Of a DNA stretch of 64,000 nt, positions 10,677 through 22,440 are shown piece after piece. The notes below the pieces were generated by a model. The model searched no databases. It had not been told where the DNA came from and worked only from the letters and a program-made list of their open reading frames with translations. Source of the stretch: Parietichytrium sp. I65-24A (taxonomy: Eukaryota > Sar > Bigyra > Thraustochytrida > Thraustochytriidae); the NCBI GenBank assembly GCA_012862575.1, contig BLSF01000046.1, positions 62,001 to 126,000 on the forward strand. Reading direction: 5' to 3'. Made by a program: the position numbers and the translations under genes. The first letter of the stretch is position 1. The number at the start of each line of letters is the position of its first letter.

Positions 10677-10970
10677 AGGCAGCGTCGTTATCATTGACGA
10701 CGGACGAGCGCCGACTGCGTACACTGTGGTGGAACATGGTGGAACAGCTTTGACCACAATAAGAATCTGCTCTTCCTCATTCGAGTTTGGTTTTTACATC
10801 TGTTCTGTATTTTCTGAATATCAATTTTTGACCCATAACTTTATTTGTTGACAAAGCCCACATGAAGCAAAGATTTGCCGATAATACACACGAAGCACCC
10901 TTTGCTCTGGCCGGCTCAGAGAATGCAAATATGCGAGCACTAGAAAAACATTTCCTCTGGCCCGTTTCAC
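10677..10970. other. Convergent spacer
   Basis: 294 bp shared by the 3' ends of the topoisomerase II and IFT20 genes. AT-richer than the flanking genes; no structure recognised. Confidence 0.7.
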
Positions 10971-11369
10971 TCACGCTTCGTTATTGCTGAGCTTCTCGAT
11001 CAGCGCTAACTGCTCCGCCTCCACCTTCTCCAGAGACTGTACCTGCGCAATAATTCTCTCCAGTTCCGCCTCCTTCTCCCTAATCATCAACATCTGTTGC
11101 TTCTTCTTTTGCTTCCGCGACTCGATCTCTGTGTCTACGAGGTTCCTCTGGCCGATGGCTTTCAGCTTTTCCTGCTCGATGACCTTGGCTTGGGCGTCCA
11201 GAACTTGCACGAAGGTTTGCACAGCCTCCGTAAAGTCGCTCACCTTGCTCGAAAAGCCTTTGCATTCGTCCCTCAGCGCTGTCGTCTTGTCGAACTTGGC
11301 CTGCTCCAGGACGCGCAGGTTCCCTTCGTCGTCGAACGAGATGGACACCGACTTGGATTCGTCCATCAT
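10971..11369 (-). CDS. IFT20: Intraflagellar transport protein 20
   Basis: A 132-residue coiled-coil protein, the usual length of IFT20. The start is the first of two adjacent ATGs (11369 or 11366); the frame is open a few codons upstream but without another ATG. The family pattern is clear: LRVLEQ near the start, then DECKGFSSKVSDF, EKLKAIGQRNLV, and a C-terminal KVEAEQLALIEKL. IFT20 belongs to the IFT-B complex and in animals also works at the Golgi, sorting membrane proteins to the cilium. It is intronless. It implies that the organism makes flagella at some stage, as zoospores do. IFT81, another IFT-B subunit, lies 27 kb away. Confidence 0.93.
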   Translation of the reverse strand: MMDESKSVSISFDDEGNLRVLEQAKFDKTTALRDECKGFSSKVSDFTEAVQTFVQVLDAQAKVIEQEKLKAIGQRNLVDTEIESRKQKKKQQMLMIREKEAELERIIAQVQSLEKVEAEQLALIEKLSNNEA

Positions 11370-12390
11370 CTCGCTTCTATCGACCACAACCTACAGACGA
11401 CCGCACCGCAAGCCACACTCTTGTATCGACTCGTCTCTGTCTATCCTCTCTTTGCAATGCGATGCTCGCGAGAAGAGACTGCGCCACTGCACAAGAAACT
11501 GAGCGACCAAGATGACCAAGAGGCACTGCGAAGCCGACCGTTGACGTAGACGCTCTCTATCTATTTATCTATAATCCAATGGACATCTATTTATCTCTCT
11601 ATCACATCTATCACATCCATCACGTCATCTATCTATTTATCCGAGCGCTAGCTGGACCAACTCAATACTTCTCTCCCAGTCCCGGCTGAGAAAAGATTCT
11701 TTTACGCACTGTCAGAACTGTCAGAACACAGAACACAGCTCGGCTCGTCAATTGATAAAGCCATTGGAAAGATAAATTTATCTGCGGTGCTGCCAGTGCC
11801 AATGAGGCAGCGAGCGATCATGATGGCCAACGGGTTTGTCTGCAAACTGTCTGTACAATCAGAAGTACTGCTTATGGCCGTTACGACATTCCTAGTCTCT
11901 TACTCAGACGTTGTGGTAGTACTCGCAGGAGGTACATGCAGAATTTCAGAATCAGATGATGTGGCTCATGTTCAAGTTGGCTGCGGAACGTCGTCCATAC
12001 GCGCGCGTTGGTGTTGGAGACGAGGTAGACGAGGTGAAAGCTCTGTAAGAGGCTTTGATTCTCATCCATAACGTCATTGTTTTTTAATTTCAATTTCAAT
12101 TTCAATATAAAGCGAAAGAAAGAAGCAGAGAGACATAGAAACGGAGCAAAGTGACGAAGAAGGAAGAGACTATCTATCGATGCTTGTTCGGTCGAGATCG
12201 AGATCGAAATCGAGATCAATATCGAGACGTCTTGCATCGGCGTTCGATCGATCATCGAGCGCAAGCGTTGTGTCGCTGTCGATGCACGTATGAGGAGGAG
12301 GCACGCGCTCGGGTGGGTGTTTCCGGAAGGGGAGCGGGAGATTCGGGGTCGTCGAGGGCATCCGATTTTCGATTGGGACGGACTGGAGGT
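11370..12390. other. Divergent 5' spacer
   Basis: About 1 kb between IFT20 and the METTL21-type gene. It holds TCTAT/TTTATC-rich sequence at about 11550-11642, AATTTC repeats near 12080-12105 and GATCGA-type repeats at about 12190-12226. The frame of the downstream gene is open back to 12151 but has no good ATG upstream of 12391. Confidence 0.65.
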
Positions 12391-13386
12391 ATGGAGAGGG
12401 ATGGACTCTTGGACGAGGACTGGCGCCGAGTCGCGTTTGGAGTGGAGGCGGAACACAAAGACGCTTCTGAGAAACCCCCTCCGCGAAAGAGCCAAAGAAG
12501 GCTGGGAATTGACTTTAAAAGAGCTTCCGTGAATGAGCTGGTTGTGGACTTGGGACCGGTGCAAGTCCGCGTGGATCAAGATCCCAACCACGCGTGCCTT
12601 GGAGCGGTTGTGTGGGACTGCGGGATGCTGCACTGCAAGGCTCTTGTAAAGATGTGGGAGGTGCTCGGAAAAGAGTGGATCTTTAACAAGCACGTCGTGG
12701 AGCTGGGGAGTGGAACTGGTAAGTTGTGCTTTGATCTTCTTGGCGACAAGACTCGGGGAAAGCAAAATATTGACGATGTGTTGTGTGTGCAGGAGTGGTC
12801 GGTCTTCTCGCAGCCAAGCTTGGGGCGGCGAGCTGTCTCCTCACGGATTTGGATTCCGTGGTGCCAATGCTCCAAGCAAACATCGTCAAGAATGGCCTGA
12901 GTGACAGAGTAACTGCTAGCTCATTCACGTGGTAAGTTGGCTTCACTTGCACAGCTCTCCACAGAAGCCGCGGTAATACTGATGTCTCCCGAAAATGGTG
13001 CCTGCACAGGGGGAACCCGGCTGAGGAGCAGCTTGAGGAATTGCAAAAATTTGACTTCATATTATGTTCGGACGTACTATACGAGCCCAAAGTGCATGCG
13101 GATCTGATGGCCTCTCTGCTTGAGCTCAGTCGGCGTGGTACGCAGATCTTTCTTTCCCTCAAGCTTCGCTACCCAAGGTAAGTACCAACGTGTCAAACTT
13201 AGGATCGCGAGAGATTCGAAAGATCGCCTGTCTAACCTATGTCGTGATTCTGAGAACAGCGACGAGCTCAACTTTTTTGAGAGCCTTGAACAACATCACT
13301 TTCACATTACTTGCATACCGGCCGATTCTATTGACTCTGCGTTCGAGGACGGGATGGCATTTTTCGTCATCACCCGGTTGTCGTGA
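12391..13386 (+). CDS. METTL21-type protein (lysine) methyltransferase, four exons
   Basis: Spliced 253-residue protein with exons 12391-12718, 12793-12931, 13010-13177 and 13260-13386. The three introns (74, 78 and 82 nt) all start GTAAG and end CAG; the third has a CTAAC branch site. Phases agree throughout. The protein fits methyltransferase family 16 (METTL21/VCP-KMT): a WDCG segment before the SAM-binding motif VELGSGTG-VVGL (split by intron 1), an acidic end of strand 2 (LLTDLD), and the family motif DVLY in SDVLYEP. A C-terminal FFESLE...FFVITRL segment completes the fold. It transfers methyl from SAM, most likely to a lysine of a chaperone, elongation factor or ATPase; the target cannot be read. 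The start was chosen because the upstream frame is repetitive and Arg-rich. Confidence 0.88.
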
Positions 13387-14280
13387 AGCAGCAAGTCACC
13401 AAATGTTCGAGTACTTTTTCTAAAAACGAACGGCCCATATCTCTTCATCCATCGCCGAGTTCGGTAGCGTGCCGCCGGCAAATTCTTTAGACAATGCTTA
13501 GAAAGTCAACAGACTTGATATGACAGTGAATCCGAATTGCAATCTTGTTCTGTGAGAAGAGCGATCGATCGCTCTGTCCTTGGTTCCCCATCACACGACG
13601 ACCCCCACCATCATCATCAAAATCCACAATACATGAGCAAAGCAGGGCGAAAAAACAGCAGCTCCAAATCTCTTCTCTATGGCAGACTCGCTCGCAGCAG
13701 ACGCTCCTGCGAGGGTCCCAACCTCGCACAATCAATCAAACAATGAATCAATGAATCAATCGAATATGAACACCATTACCATCTTCATCGCCGACCTCGC
13801 CGATAGCTAGTACTATATACTACTAGCTAGTAGTACTATCTGACCTCAACGGTCTTATTTTCTCGACATTGGAATTGGAATACATCCATGTACGTGCTGC
13901 TGTATACCTGTATACATTTAGAGAGCGAAGAGAAGTTGTCATTCACAGTCAAGTCAATCGTTCACGTTCACATTTGCTCTCTGGACACTGGTCGAGAAAG
14001 AAAGCAGCAGTCGATCAAATCAATCGATCAATCAATCAAAGAAACAATCAATCGAAGCGTAAAAGAGACAGAGAGGGAGAGAAAGGCAAACATCGGCAAC
14101 CTGAACCCAAACGCGGGCAGACTCTCTCTCTGCGTAAGCTAGTCCGTCTCTGCCGCTCACAGACAGCGCACAAAGCCTCGAAGCCATCGCGAAAAGAGAG
14201 AGCAAGCGAGCAAGAAAGTAAGCAAGTAAGGTCGCTGGCTCATGATCCGCGGCGATTGAAGCTGCTCCGAGCGTGCCGCG
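13387..14280. other. Spacer between two plus-strand genes
   Basis: 900 bp holding the 3' end of the methyltransferase and the promoter of the STAND NTPase gene. It has short palindromes of the ACTAGCTAGT/TAGTACTA type near 13805-13842, one exact ATTCACAGTCAA at 13941 and an AATCAATCGATC-type repeat near 14010-14055. No gene is supported. Confidence 0.65.
13941..13952 (+). repeat. Dispersed 12-mer ATTCACAGTCAA, copy 1
   Basis: Exact copy, 340 bp upstream of the STAND NTPase start and in the sense orientation. One of five exact copies in the window. Confidence 0.6.
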
Positions 14281-17200
14281 ATGGGCGACGGGGTTCGGCC
14301 GGCCACGGCGCAGTCATCAGGCTCGCGCGGGGCTTCACGACCGGGCAAGGCTGCCAATGCGGGCCTCGGCACGTCGGAATCGTGCTCGGCTTTGGTGACG
14401 AAGAATCGCAAAGCTCCGAACGCGAGCAAGACGACGAGCTTGAGTTTGGACAGCGAGGCGGCGGTTCGCGCGAGGATCAAGAAGGCCAGTTTGTTTCCTA
14501 GCTCCCTCGCGTCCAGATCCGACTTTCAGGGCATGTGGTCCGCGCCGCTGGCGGAGGTTTCCAAGAGGAGAAAGGAGTCGGAAGCGTACCTGGCTCTGGA
14601 GATCGGCTTGGACCCGTCCACAGATGCAAGATATTATCAAACCCCGCTCGGCGTGCTGGAGAAGCATAAAGCTGTGTTGGACCCGGCGAGCTCGTCCGAT
14701 TCAGCGAGGCGACAAGGAAACGGCAAGAACGGGAAGGGAACACCCTTGACCATGGCCAAGTCCAAGACCATGAGCAGCCTAAGTGGATCAAACACGAGCA
14801 GGTCGGGGGTCACCGAAAGGTCCTTGAAGATGTCCTCGGGTTCCAAATCCAATATGCATACGAGCTTTGCCAGCAGTCACGGCCAGCCACTCGCCATCGA
14901 AAACGCGCGGAGGATGCCCGGCAGACCGTCTGGAGTGCTGACAAAGTCGCTTCAGCAAGGGGAAACTCTCTTGTGCAAGATTTTTGTGTTGCGAATGCGC
15001 GGGCTTGGGCTGAACGAACCGACCACCAAAGAAGCGATTGACAATCTTTCAAAGTGCTATTTGGCTCAAAAGAAGAAGAAAGAGGCACACGCGCTTCGTC
15101 AGAATCCGCAGGCGTACGCTGACAAGCTTTTTAGTGAAGGCATTCTTGAGCGGCCAAACAAGCTCTCGCCCATCAATCACACTGCTTCTCCAGGCGCGGA
15201 AGCACTTTTGGCATCAAATAACCAGGAAACGTGCGCTTCGCCTTTCACCTTGGAGGTGGAAGAGCGCTCTGAAAAGCTCATCTCGATGAAGCACAGGATC
15301 CCGCCAAAGCCGCTCGAGGACGTTCGACACAGCAAGCAGGTAGACAAGTTTTCACGTCATGTTCTAGAAGACGAAAAATTTGTGCGCTCCCCTAAGGCCA
15401 GCGGTTTATCAAAACCAGCATTAAAAACAGTGTACCCGAAGTGGGAAGATTTTAGGGCCACAGCCAGAATAACCTTCGAGTCGGAAGGACAAATCGTTTT
15501 GCGAGAGCCATTCAAAATTAAAATTTCGTACGAGCACCACGACGATCCTGCTCGCGAGCACAGCCCACTCGACCATGTTGCTATAATTTCTCTGGCCAGT
15601 GAGGGCGCGATCCGGTCGTCAAACTCAAGGTTCTCCTCAGAGGTGTCCAGCGAAAGCATTGTTTGTCTCAAATCGATTCCCAAAGAGAATGAAGGTGTCA
15701 TCCACTTTGACGGGACTGAGCTATCTGAAGCTGGCAAGTACGCTGCCGTGTACTTGATTCACGAAAGCTTGCATGCAATTGGTACCCCTCTCGAGTTTGT
15801 GACAACCCATGTGTCAGTCACCTTATCGTGGGAAGGCGACCAAGAGAGCATTTTGTGTGGCAAAGACTTGACGGCATTGTATTCGATGGGTTTACATAGA
15901 GCTCAAAGCGCCGTGAAGACAAGCGCGTTTTACGACTGGGTTGGCTTGTTCAGGGAATCTTCTCACGATGGCATCGAAGAGCCTGCGTCAACACCGGAAG
16001 CGGCGAAACTTGAAATTGGGGCTCTGGTGAGCCTTGACGACTTCCAGGAGGCATTTGTGCTCGAGCGACCACTTGCCGCACAAGCCACGGGTAAAATTGA
16101 GTTTGTCAAGCCAACTGGGGCTGACTCATTTTTGCCTGGCAAGTATATTCTTCGTTCATTTTGCATGGTCAAAGGTGCTTCAAAAGCGGTGTTCACTGGC
16201 GAGAGCCCGCCTATTTATCTGCGTGTGAACATTGATCTGCAGAGGCTCGAACGGCTCAAGATTGATCGTCACGTCCGCATATGCTTTTTCTCCCCTGTCA
16301 GGGACCTCGGCAGGATACGCGCCAAACTGAGAGGAGAACTTGAGAAACACTTGGAAGAGTTTGGTAAAGCATTCACAATCACGTTCAGTATTATTGACCT
16401 CATGGATCACGTGGAAGGTGACGACTTGGACTGTAATGCGGCGTGGTCGAATTGGTTTGCGGAGCCCTCCAAGAACAAGAAGAAAGGGCATCAATCGCGC
16501 GGATCCCTTCGCCTGGAGGCGCTTTTCTACGAGCTCGAAAAGTGCCGCCCTTTTCTCATTTTCGTGTTTGCAGATCGGCACGGGTGGCATTTCCGCACGC
16601 CGCCCAACCCTCGCTTGGACGCGATGCTCCCGTGGGCAGGAAAATTTGCGCGACGACTGGATGTCTCATTGTTCGAGCTAGCTATTAATCTTGGCTGGTG
16701 CTGGCCAAATGCTCAGGGCGACTCGACTTCTACCGGTGGGGTTCTCTTTGCCAAGCGCAACTCCATGTGCAAAGGCGTCGACGATCCCAAAGGTATCGAA
16801 GATGTACATGAGCCGAGCTCAGACGAAAATTTCAATGGGCTTTTACGGCTGGAGAATTTGATGTGGAGTTCGAAGGCGAGGTATCAGCACGACTTTGCCG
16901 CGAATCGCGATCTCGTAGCATTCTGCTGGACCAATCTGAGTGAATCGCTAGCGGATGTGTTTGGCGAAGTTCCAAGTCCGCTAGAAATACAGTTAGGGCA
17001 ACAAGAAAGTATGGCGCTGCAGGTCCGAAGGAACTTTGTTGGGGACAGCCCATACAGTTCGGAGATTGTCGAATGTGTCCTTCGATACGTTCTAGATCCC
17101 GACCTCGCTCTGAAACCCTGGTCGCGGAAGAGTCTCAAGAAGAAACAAGTCGACCGCCTCGAGGAGCGTGGGCTGCGCTGGAATCTTCTCGCAGATAAGA

Positions 17201-18831
17201 GTGACAACGACAAGTCAGTGGATGATAGGCTGAATAGAAGTCTTTTCATTCAGGAGCTGGATCCAGTCTGGTCCGAGAAGAAAAGCACTCTTCCTACCCA
17301 ATTTGCTTTTGGAACGCCCTTGGCGATCGTAGCCCCGCAAGGCTTCGGGAAGACTGCAATAGCAGGTAAGTTTCGAGCACACGAGGTGGTGTCTTGGTGA
17401 AGAAGGATATGGTCTACTCACCCGTTGCGTGCAGTTCAAGTTATCGAACAGCTAGGACGGCAGTTCCCGTCGCACTCCACCATCGCTTCCCGAATAGCTG
17501 GCAAATATATTGGGTCTCTCGTCAAATTTTTAAACATTGGCGGAAGGAAAGTATTGGTGCAAGGAATTCTGGTGACAAACCACTCCGGAAACAGATCGAT
17601 GGAATCTATTCTTGGCAGAATAGTCAACACTGCGGTCCTTTTCTTAGGCTCAGACTTTGAAGCGGCGGTTAAAGCAGGTAGCACGGATTCGAATCCTTTC
17701 AACCGGTTTCTCTCTCTTCTCGCTGAATTACAAAAGCACCAATACTCCATGATTGTCGTCTTGGATGGATTTCATGACCTTGAAGTCAAGGATCGTTGCC
17801 CGGCACAGTTTGTTCCGGAGGATGTGGATCCAAACGTCTTCCGCCTCGTTGTGACAATAGATCCCTCTGCGACGACAACTTATGAAGCAATCAAACAACG
17901 CCTTTGGAATTGTGTTCTGGTGGGCAAGACACAGCTCCTTGTGGAAGAAGTGGACGAGATACAGCAGCAACCATTGGAAACTTTGGAGAGAGGGTATGTG
18001 GCGTTAGCAACTTTGGAGAGTCTTTCAACAAAGATAGTTGAAGGCTTCTCGAACAACTTTGGATATATTTGCCCCCCCGAGATCCATGAGCTGACGAGGG
18101 CAAACCCGTTGTGGTGGACACAATATCGACGAAGCAAAGGCGGTGACGGCAAGCAACAATTGAAAAGATTTACAGTCTCCAGCTTCACAGGAAGAAATCC
18201 TGAGATACGCTTGAAAGACACTTGCATCGGCCGTTTCGAGTTGATTCTACACATGGCAAATCTTGGCCTCATGAAGGAAGACGAGCTATCCCAGCTCAAT
18301 TTGACAGCCACCGACGCATTATTTGGACTTGCATTGTCAAGATTTGTCCGCGCATACTCGCTGGCTGGGCCCTTTCTGCAGATTCTGGGGAAGGCAACTC
18401 GGAGTTTACTGGAGAGGGAGGTGGAGGTAGTCTTCAAGCTCAACGCCGAGCATCTTCCATTTGACCCGATCGAGTACAGCATCGTGAGGAGGGTGGCCCT
18501 TGATCTCTTTTGCTTCATAGTCAGCGGCAGAATCTGTTTTCGGTCGAGCTTTGGGAAGAGGGCGGTGAACGAATTACTGAAAAAGGAGAGTTTTCCAAAG
18601 GTGAATTTCAACATGCGTCTTCTTCAGGGTGTTACACAAGACTTGCAGCCCAAGTCGAAGACATTGCGTGGAAGTTTACATGGGGCAGCTCACGAAGAGC
18701 TGGCAGTCCTACATGCCAATGCTATAGGCTCGGAAGGGGCGCAAAACCATTCAGAAAATGGAGCGTGGTCTCCCAAACAAGCAAGTCACCCTCCAAACAG
18801 GACGTTGTACCCGCCGACCATTAGCGAATAG
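14281..18831 (+). CDS. STAND-type P-loop NTPase with DUF4062-like region (nephrocystin-3-like)
   Basis: Spliced protein of 1493 residues with exons 14281-17365 and 17435-18831. The 69-nt intron (GTAAGT...GTGCAG) lies just after the Walker A motif, and skipping it keeps the phase. The N-terminal ~380 residues are low in complexity and basic, then comes a beta-rich region. At about 662-780 a segment opening HVRICFFSPVRDL and closing CRPFLIFVFADRHGW matches the DUF4062 pattern seen in nephrocystin-3, TEP1 and NWD1 proteins. The NTPase follows: Walker A APQGFGKT near 1018-1026 and Walker B SMIVVLDG near 1132. No TPR or WD repeats are visible in the C-terminus, unlike animal nephrocystin-3. Such proteins are ligand-gated signalling switches or ciliary scaffolds; which applies here is open. 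Confidence 0.85.
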
Positions 18832-19255
18832 CTGGAAACGAAGAAAAGAATAAAGGGCGGGGAGTCGAGGAGATTTTTTCCAGATTCACGCAGGATTTTA
18901 GGTGTTTAATTTTCTTTGCTGTTAATTCGTCATGGGTAGAGCTAAATCAAAGGGAACGGGAAACTTGATGCCCGTTTCTCAAGTCCCTTCTCTCTTTTCC
19001 TTTTTTCTTTTGTTTCATCAAGTTTCGTTGTAGACGATTGACAAGACAGCTCGGGCGGATATTGAGTCAAATCTTTCGATCTTGAGAAAGGTAAAGCGCT
19101 CCCAGGACATTGTCATTTGTTTTTTCCTGAAAAGAACATCGCAATCATATCTCGTACGTGAGGGGCAGCACTGGCACAGCCTCGGAAAACAGGGAGCAAA
19201 TATCGAAGAGGCACAAAACATACAAATGGGTCGACAAGCTTTGTATGCTCTTCGC
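18832..19255. other. Convergent spacer
   Basis: 424 bp between the STAND NTPase and kinase stop codons. AATAAA-like sequence occurs at about 18847 on the plus strand. A pyrimidine-rich run follows near 18985-19015. No gene seen. Confidence 0.65.
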
Positions 19256-20744
19256 TCATCGCTGCTGGCCCTGCGCAGCCAGAGTCCCAATTACGAATGG
19301 GTGTGTCCGAATGTCCTGCAAGGAAATTCGTTGCGAAGGGTCCGGCTCCAGCATTCGCGACAAAATATCCAATAAATCGTCTGTTACTGCAAAGTCTACG
19401 ATTTCACCTCTGTGAATCTGGTATCTCAGGAGGTGAACGACCCCACCTCGCCGGAACTTCAAAAAGTTGTCGTCGCTTGAATTTGGAGCTCTGAACGGAT
19501 ACCGGCCGGCGATGAGCACATACAGGCACACTCCGAGCGACCAGATGTCGGCGCCAATGAAATCAACCTCGTCTGGAGAAACTGCAAAAATCTCTGGCGC
19601 CATGTAAAGAACTTTGCCCGCGTGCGAGTTTCTGGACAAGGCCCACGCGCCATCATCTGCGCCGCCCAGGTTTAGCGCCTGACAAAGCCCAAAGTCGATC
19701 AAGCGCAGGCGACCCTTGTTGTCCACGCAAAAATTCTCCAGGGACAAATCCCTATGCACAAGCCCAATATTTGCTAAAAAGCAGACTGCCGTGACCATAT
19801 CTTTAAAGTAGGTTCGTGCTTGCCTTTCGGGCACCCCCCTGCGGTACCTGGCATGTTCGGCCGCAACCATATCGAACTACGATCCGCCAAAAGGCACGAA
19901 TCCAGAGCAAAGAACAAGAAGAGAAATATGTCAGCGGCAAAAAAATCCATCGCAACTGGCTCAAGGCCGGGTGCGCTCGAGGCGCCAACAAGAGACTTAC
20001 CAGACAGAGATCGACCAAAGGCAAAATTGTATACACCGTGTCATCCGATTCGTAGTATCTATACAGCGGTAATATATTTGGATGCTCAAAACTTCCTGCG
20101 ATAGTCTGTGCGATAAATTCTCGGCGGTAGTAAAGCGGCTCCACGTTCAGGCGTTCCATATTTTTGACGAGTTCCTTGATCACCATGAAGACCCTGTTCT
20201 CACGCTGCTGCGCGTTATTTCCCGGCAGCAGCTCGGCTTCCCACACCAAACGAGCATCAAGGTCACCCCCATTCTTACAGATCATCCGGGAGAAGGCAAA
20301 GTTCTCACCACTCTCTCGGTCGAGCAATATCCGCATCTCCTTGCCATTCATAAATTGGTGCATGATTGTGGGAATTTTCACCTGCAAAAATGGCACGAAG
20401 GCCGTAAACATTTCAGTATTGTGCTGGCCGAGCACTCGCCCTACATGATAGTCCGCAATAACCTTCCAAGACGAGAGTCTGCCATATTCCGTCTGAAACC
20501 GCTTGAGCACTTTTCGTTTGTTTCGCTGCTCCTCCGTTGTACCAGTTGAGATAAAAGAAGGATCGCGCATGCGTCTGATCTCAGCTGAGAGCCACTCTAT
20601 CCTTCTCCTTGTTGCCTCGATGGCGCTCCGTGTCGGGATGTGTTCCCAAGGTTGGACAGCCGGGGGTTCCGCCGCAACTTCCACCGCTGCTGTCGCATTT
20701 GAAGCGGGCTGGCTTGCACTTGCACCCGCGGCAGTTCCCTCCAT
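19256..20744 (-). CDS. Protein kinase, two exons
   Basis: Spliced 454-residue protein with exon 1 at 20744-20001 and exon 2 at 19876-19256. The 124-nt intron (GTAAGT...CGTAG) falls between codons, inside the kinase domain. The frame is open six codons above the chosen ATG but starts with GTG. An Ala-rich N-terminus leads to a helix of about residues 40-90, then the kinase. The glycine loop is not recognisable; the catalytic lysine is in MVIKEL, the catalytic loop is HRDLSLENF, the metal loop LIDFGLC, then YMAPEIF and DIWSLGVCLY. Lys, HRD, DFG and APE are present, so activity is likely. It closely resembles the kinase at 26773-28050, including a shared PNSSD motif near the C-lobe. Substrate unknown. 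Confidence 0.88.
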
Positions 20745-21482
20745 TTTCCTAGCGCGTTTCACACGAATCTACGAAAACTTTGCGCGAATCTAATGGCGGT
20801 CAATCCCAACCGCTGCAAGTAGTGGTGACTGGTTATTTTTTTTTTTTTTTTTGGCAACAACCCTTTAAAATCCTTCGACTTTGTCAAGCTCCACAGCCCA
20901 GAATCCAGCGATTTTCAAAGCTCAAGGATCGACGAAAAAACAACAACACCCCAAATCTCCGCACCTTGATCTTCAACAATCGAAGTACGTGCCCCGCTCT
21001 TCGATCTTGTCACTTTCCCTGCAGAATACAACCAACAACCAACAAGACAAGCAATGCACACAATGCACAAACAATTCTTTCTCCGCTCGAATAATCAATG
21101 TCTGAATACCTGAATGCCTGAATGTCTGAATGTCGCCAATTCCACGCTTCTCCAATCTTATCCTTATCGCTGTTCAACAGAATGCGCCAGATCACAGATC
21201 ACTGATCACTAATCACAGATTACAGATCACAACACCTGAGCCACCAGTCCGTCTCCAAGTCTCCAAGTCTCCGAATCTCCGTCTCCTTGCCCGCACGCTC
21301 CGCAGGCGAACGCTTCCGTTGTTCGCCGCGCACCAGAGTCAGGATGTCAAGATGCCAAGATGCCAAGATGTCAGGATAGGATGCGCCTCCTGTCCGCGCT
21401 CTCCTCCTAGCCTCCAGCGTATCTGCCTCTTACTCTCTCCTCTCGCCGCCTGCGAGCGCGTACCCGCAGCGGTCTCTGAGAG

Positions 21483-21506
21483 GGTGAGAGAGGGAGGAAA
21501 GAGAGA

Positions 21507-21537
<31 letters not shown>

Positions 21538-21538
21538 C
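21483..21538. repeat. GA-rich tract
   Basis: Polypurine tract of GAGAGA units broken by GGAGG and TAG. Unstructured spacer repeat. Confidence 0.85.
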
Positions 21539-21648
21539 GTGGGTGTCCTCGCCAGCAAAGGTGTCCGTCCCCTCCTGTGAGAAGCACGATGGGGTGAGGA
21601 CCTTGTGTGAGGGCGGCTGCGGAGAGAGTAGCGGTAGTTAGGCAATGA

Positions 21649-21936
21649 CTAGTGCGGAAAGTCGCACGGGCCGGGGCGTCTCTGAGAGGGGCGCGGCGTC
21701 GCAGAATTTTGCGAGGACAACTGCTGTGAGGGACGAAGGATGACGATGCTAGGCTTTCTACCGCGCCTTAGGGTTTTCCCTGCCGCACCTTTCGTGGGAC
21801 TACTATTGGATTTGGATAGCTCAATGTTAGCAGGATCTGGTGCAAATGTTTTGCGGGAGCCGGTTCTTCGGCTGTGATCTAAGAGGTCAACTATCAATAG
21901 CCGTAGCACTAGGAGAACCGGGAACCTGATCGACAT
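21649..21936 (-). CDS. Possible small protein or terminal exon, unrecognised
   Basis: A 95-codon ATG-started minus frame. It begins with a hydrophobic run (PVLLVLRLLIVDLL), then turns basic and Ser/Pro-rich, with KTLRRGRKPSIVILRPSQQ, and ends at a TAG. The C-terminal part reads like disordered protein. The frame stays open upstream to about 21993. Two other minus frames to 22275 also read plausibly, which would suit a split gene, but no canonical donor-acceptor pair keeps phase. Could be chance. Confidence 0.22.
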   Translation of the reverse strand: MSIRFPVLLVLRLLIVDLLDHSRRTGSRKTFAPDPANIELSKSNSSPTKGAAGKTLRRGRKPSIVILRPSQQLSSQNSATPRPSQRRPGPCDFPH

Positions 21937-22004
21937 CCACGGGGAACGATGCCGATTCGTTTCGCATGGGCGAACAAACGAGCATTCCTTTTCGCCTCAT
22001 AGAG

Positions 22005-22035
22005 ACAAACCAAACCAAACCAAACCAAACCAAAC
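22005..22035. repeat. (AAACC)n repeat
   Basis: About six tandem AAACC units followed by AACAAC. A pentamer array in the spacer between the kinase and the TIR-like gene. Confidence 0.85.
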
Positions 22036-22440
22036 AACAACAACGAGATTTGGGTGTTCCATTGAGTTGGCAACTGCGAGGCCGTAGCACATATGCTTTT
22101 TTCGCATGTTGGACTCCATTACTGTTGTGACGGCCGACGATTCATCAAGCCCTGCGGAGTGCAACATCGAGTAAACGGGCACTGAGTTGCAGAAGAAAGA
22201 AGGGAGAAGAGGTCGACATGCAAAATGCGCCAAGATGCATACATTGAGCGATACGTTTCTGAATAAAAAGGTCACGGTACTGATGATCAGCAGGACAATA
22301 TTTTCAATGGCAGAGCTTCACAACAGAAATACATGGTTTGTAGAAATTATACGACGAGACTTGCATGCATTTGATCTTGCACGCAAAATTTTATCGGTCC
22401 CAAGCGGAACGCTCGCATGGAACTGAACAGGAGTTGCGGG

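Larger units (their letters stand above)
20745..22440. other. Spacer between two minus-strand genes
   Basis: 1.7 kb with a poly-T run at 20838-20853, a series of short ATCACAGATCAC and CTCCAAGTCTCC repeats at about 21190-21290, a GA tract at 21483-21538 and an AAACC array near 22005-22035. A minus frame at 21649-21936 and neighbouring short frames (to 22275) look partly coding but could not be joined by canonical introns. Confidence 0.55.

Noticed and set aside
17680-17700. tRNA B-box-like GATTCGAATCC
   Set aside because: It lies inside the STAND NTPase coding exon and no cloverleaf could be drawn around it.
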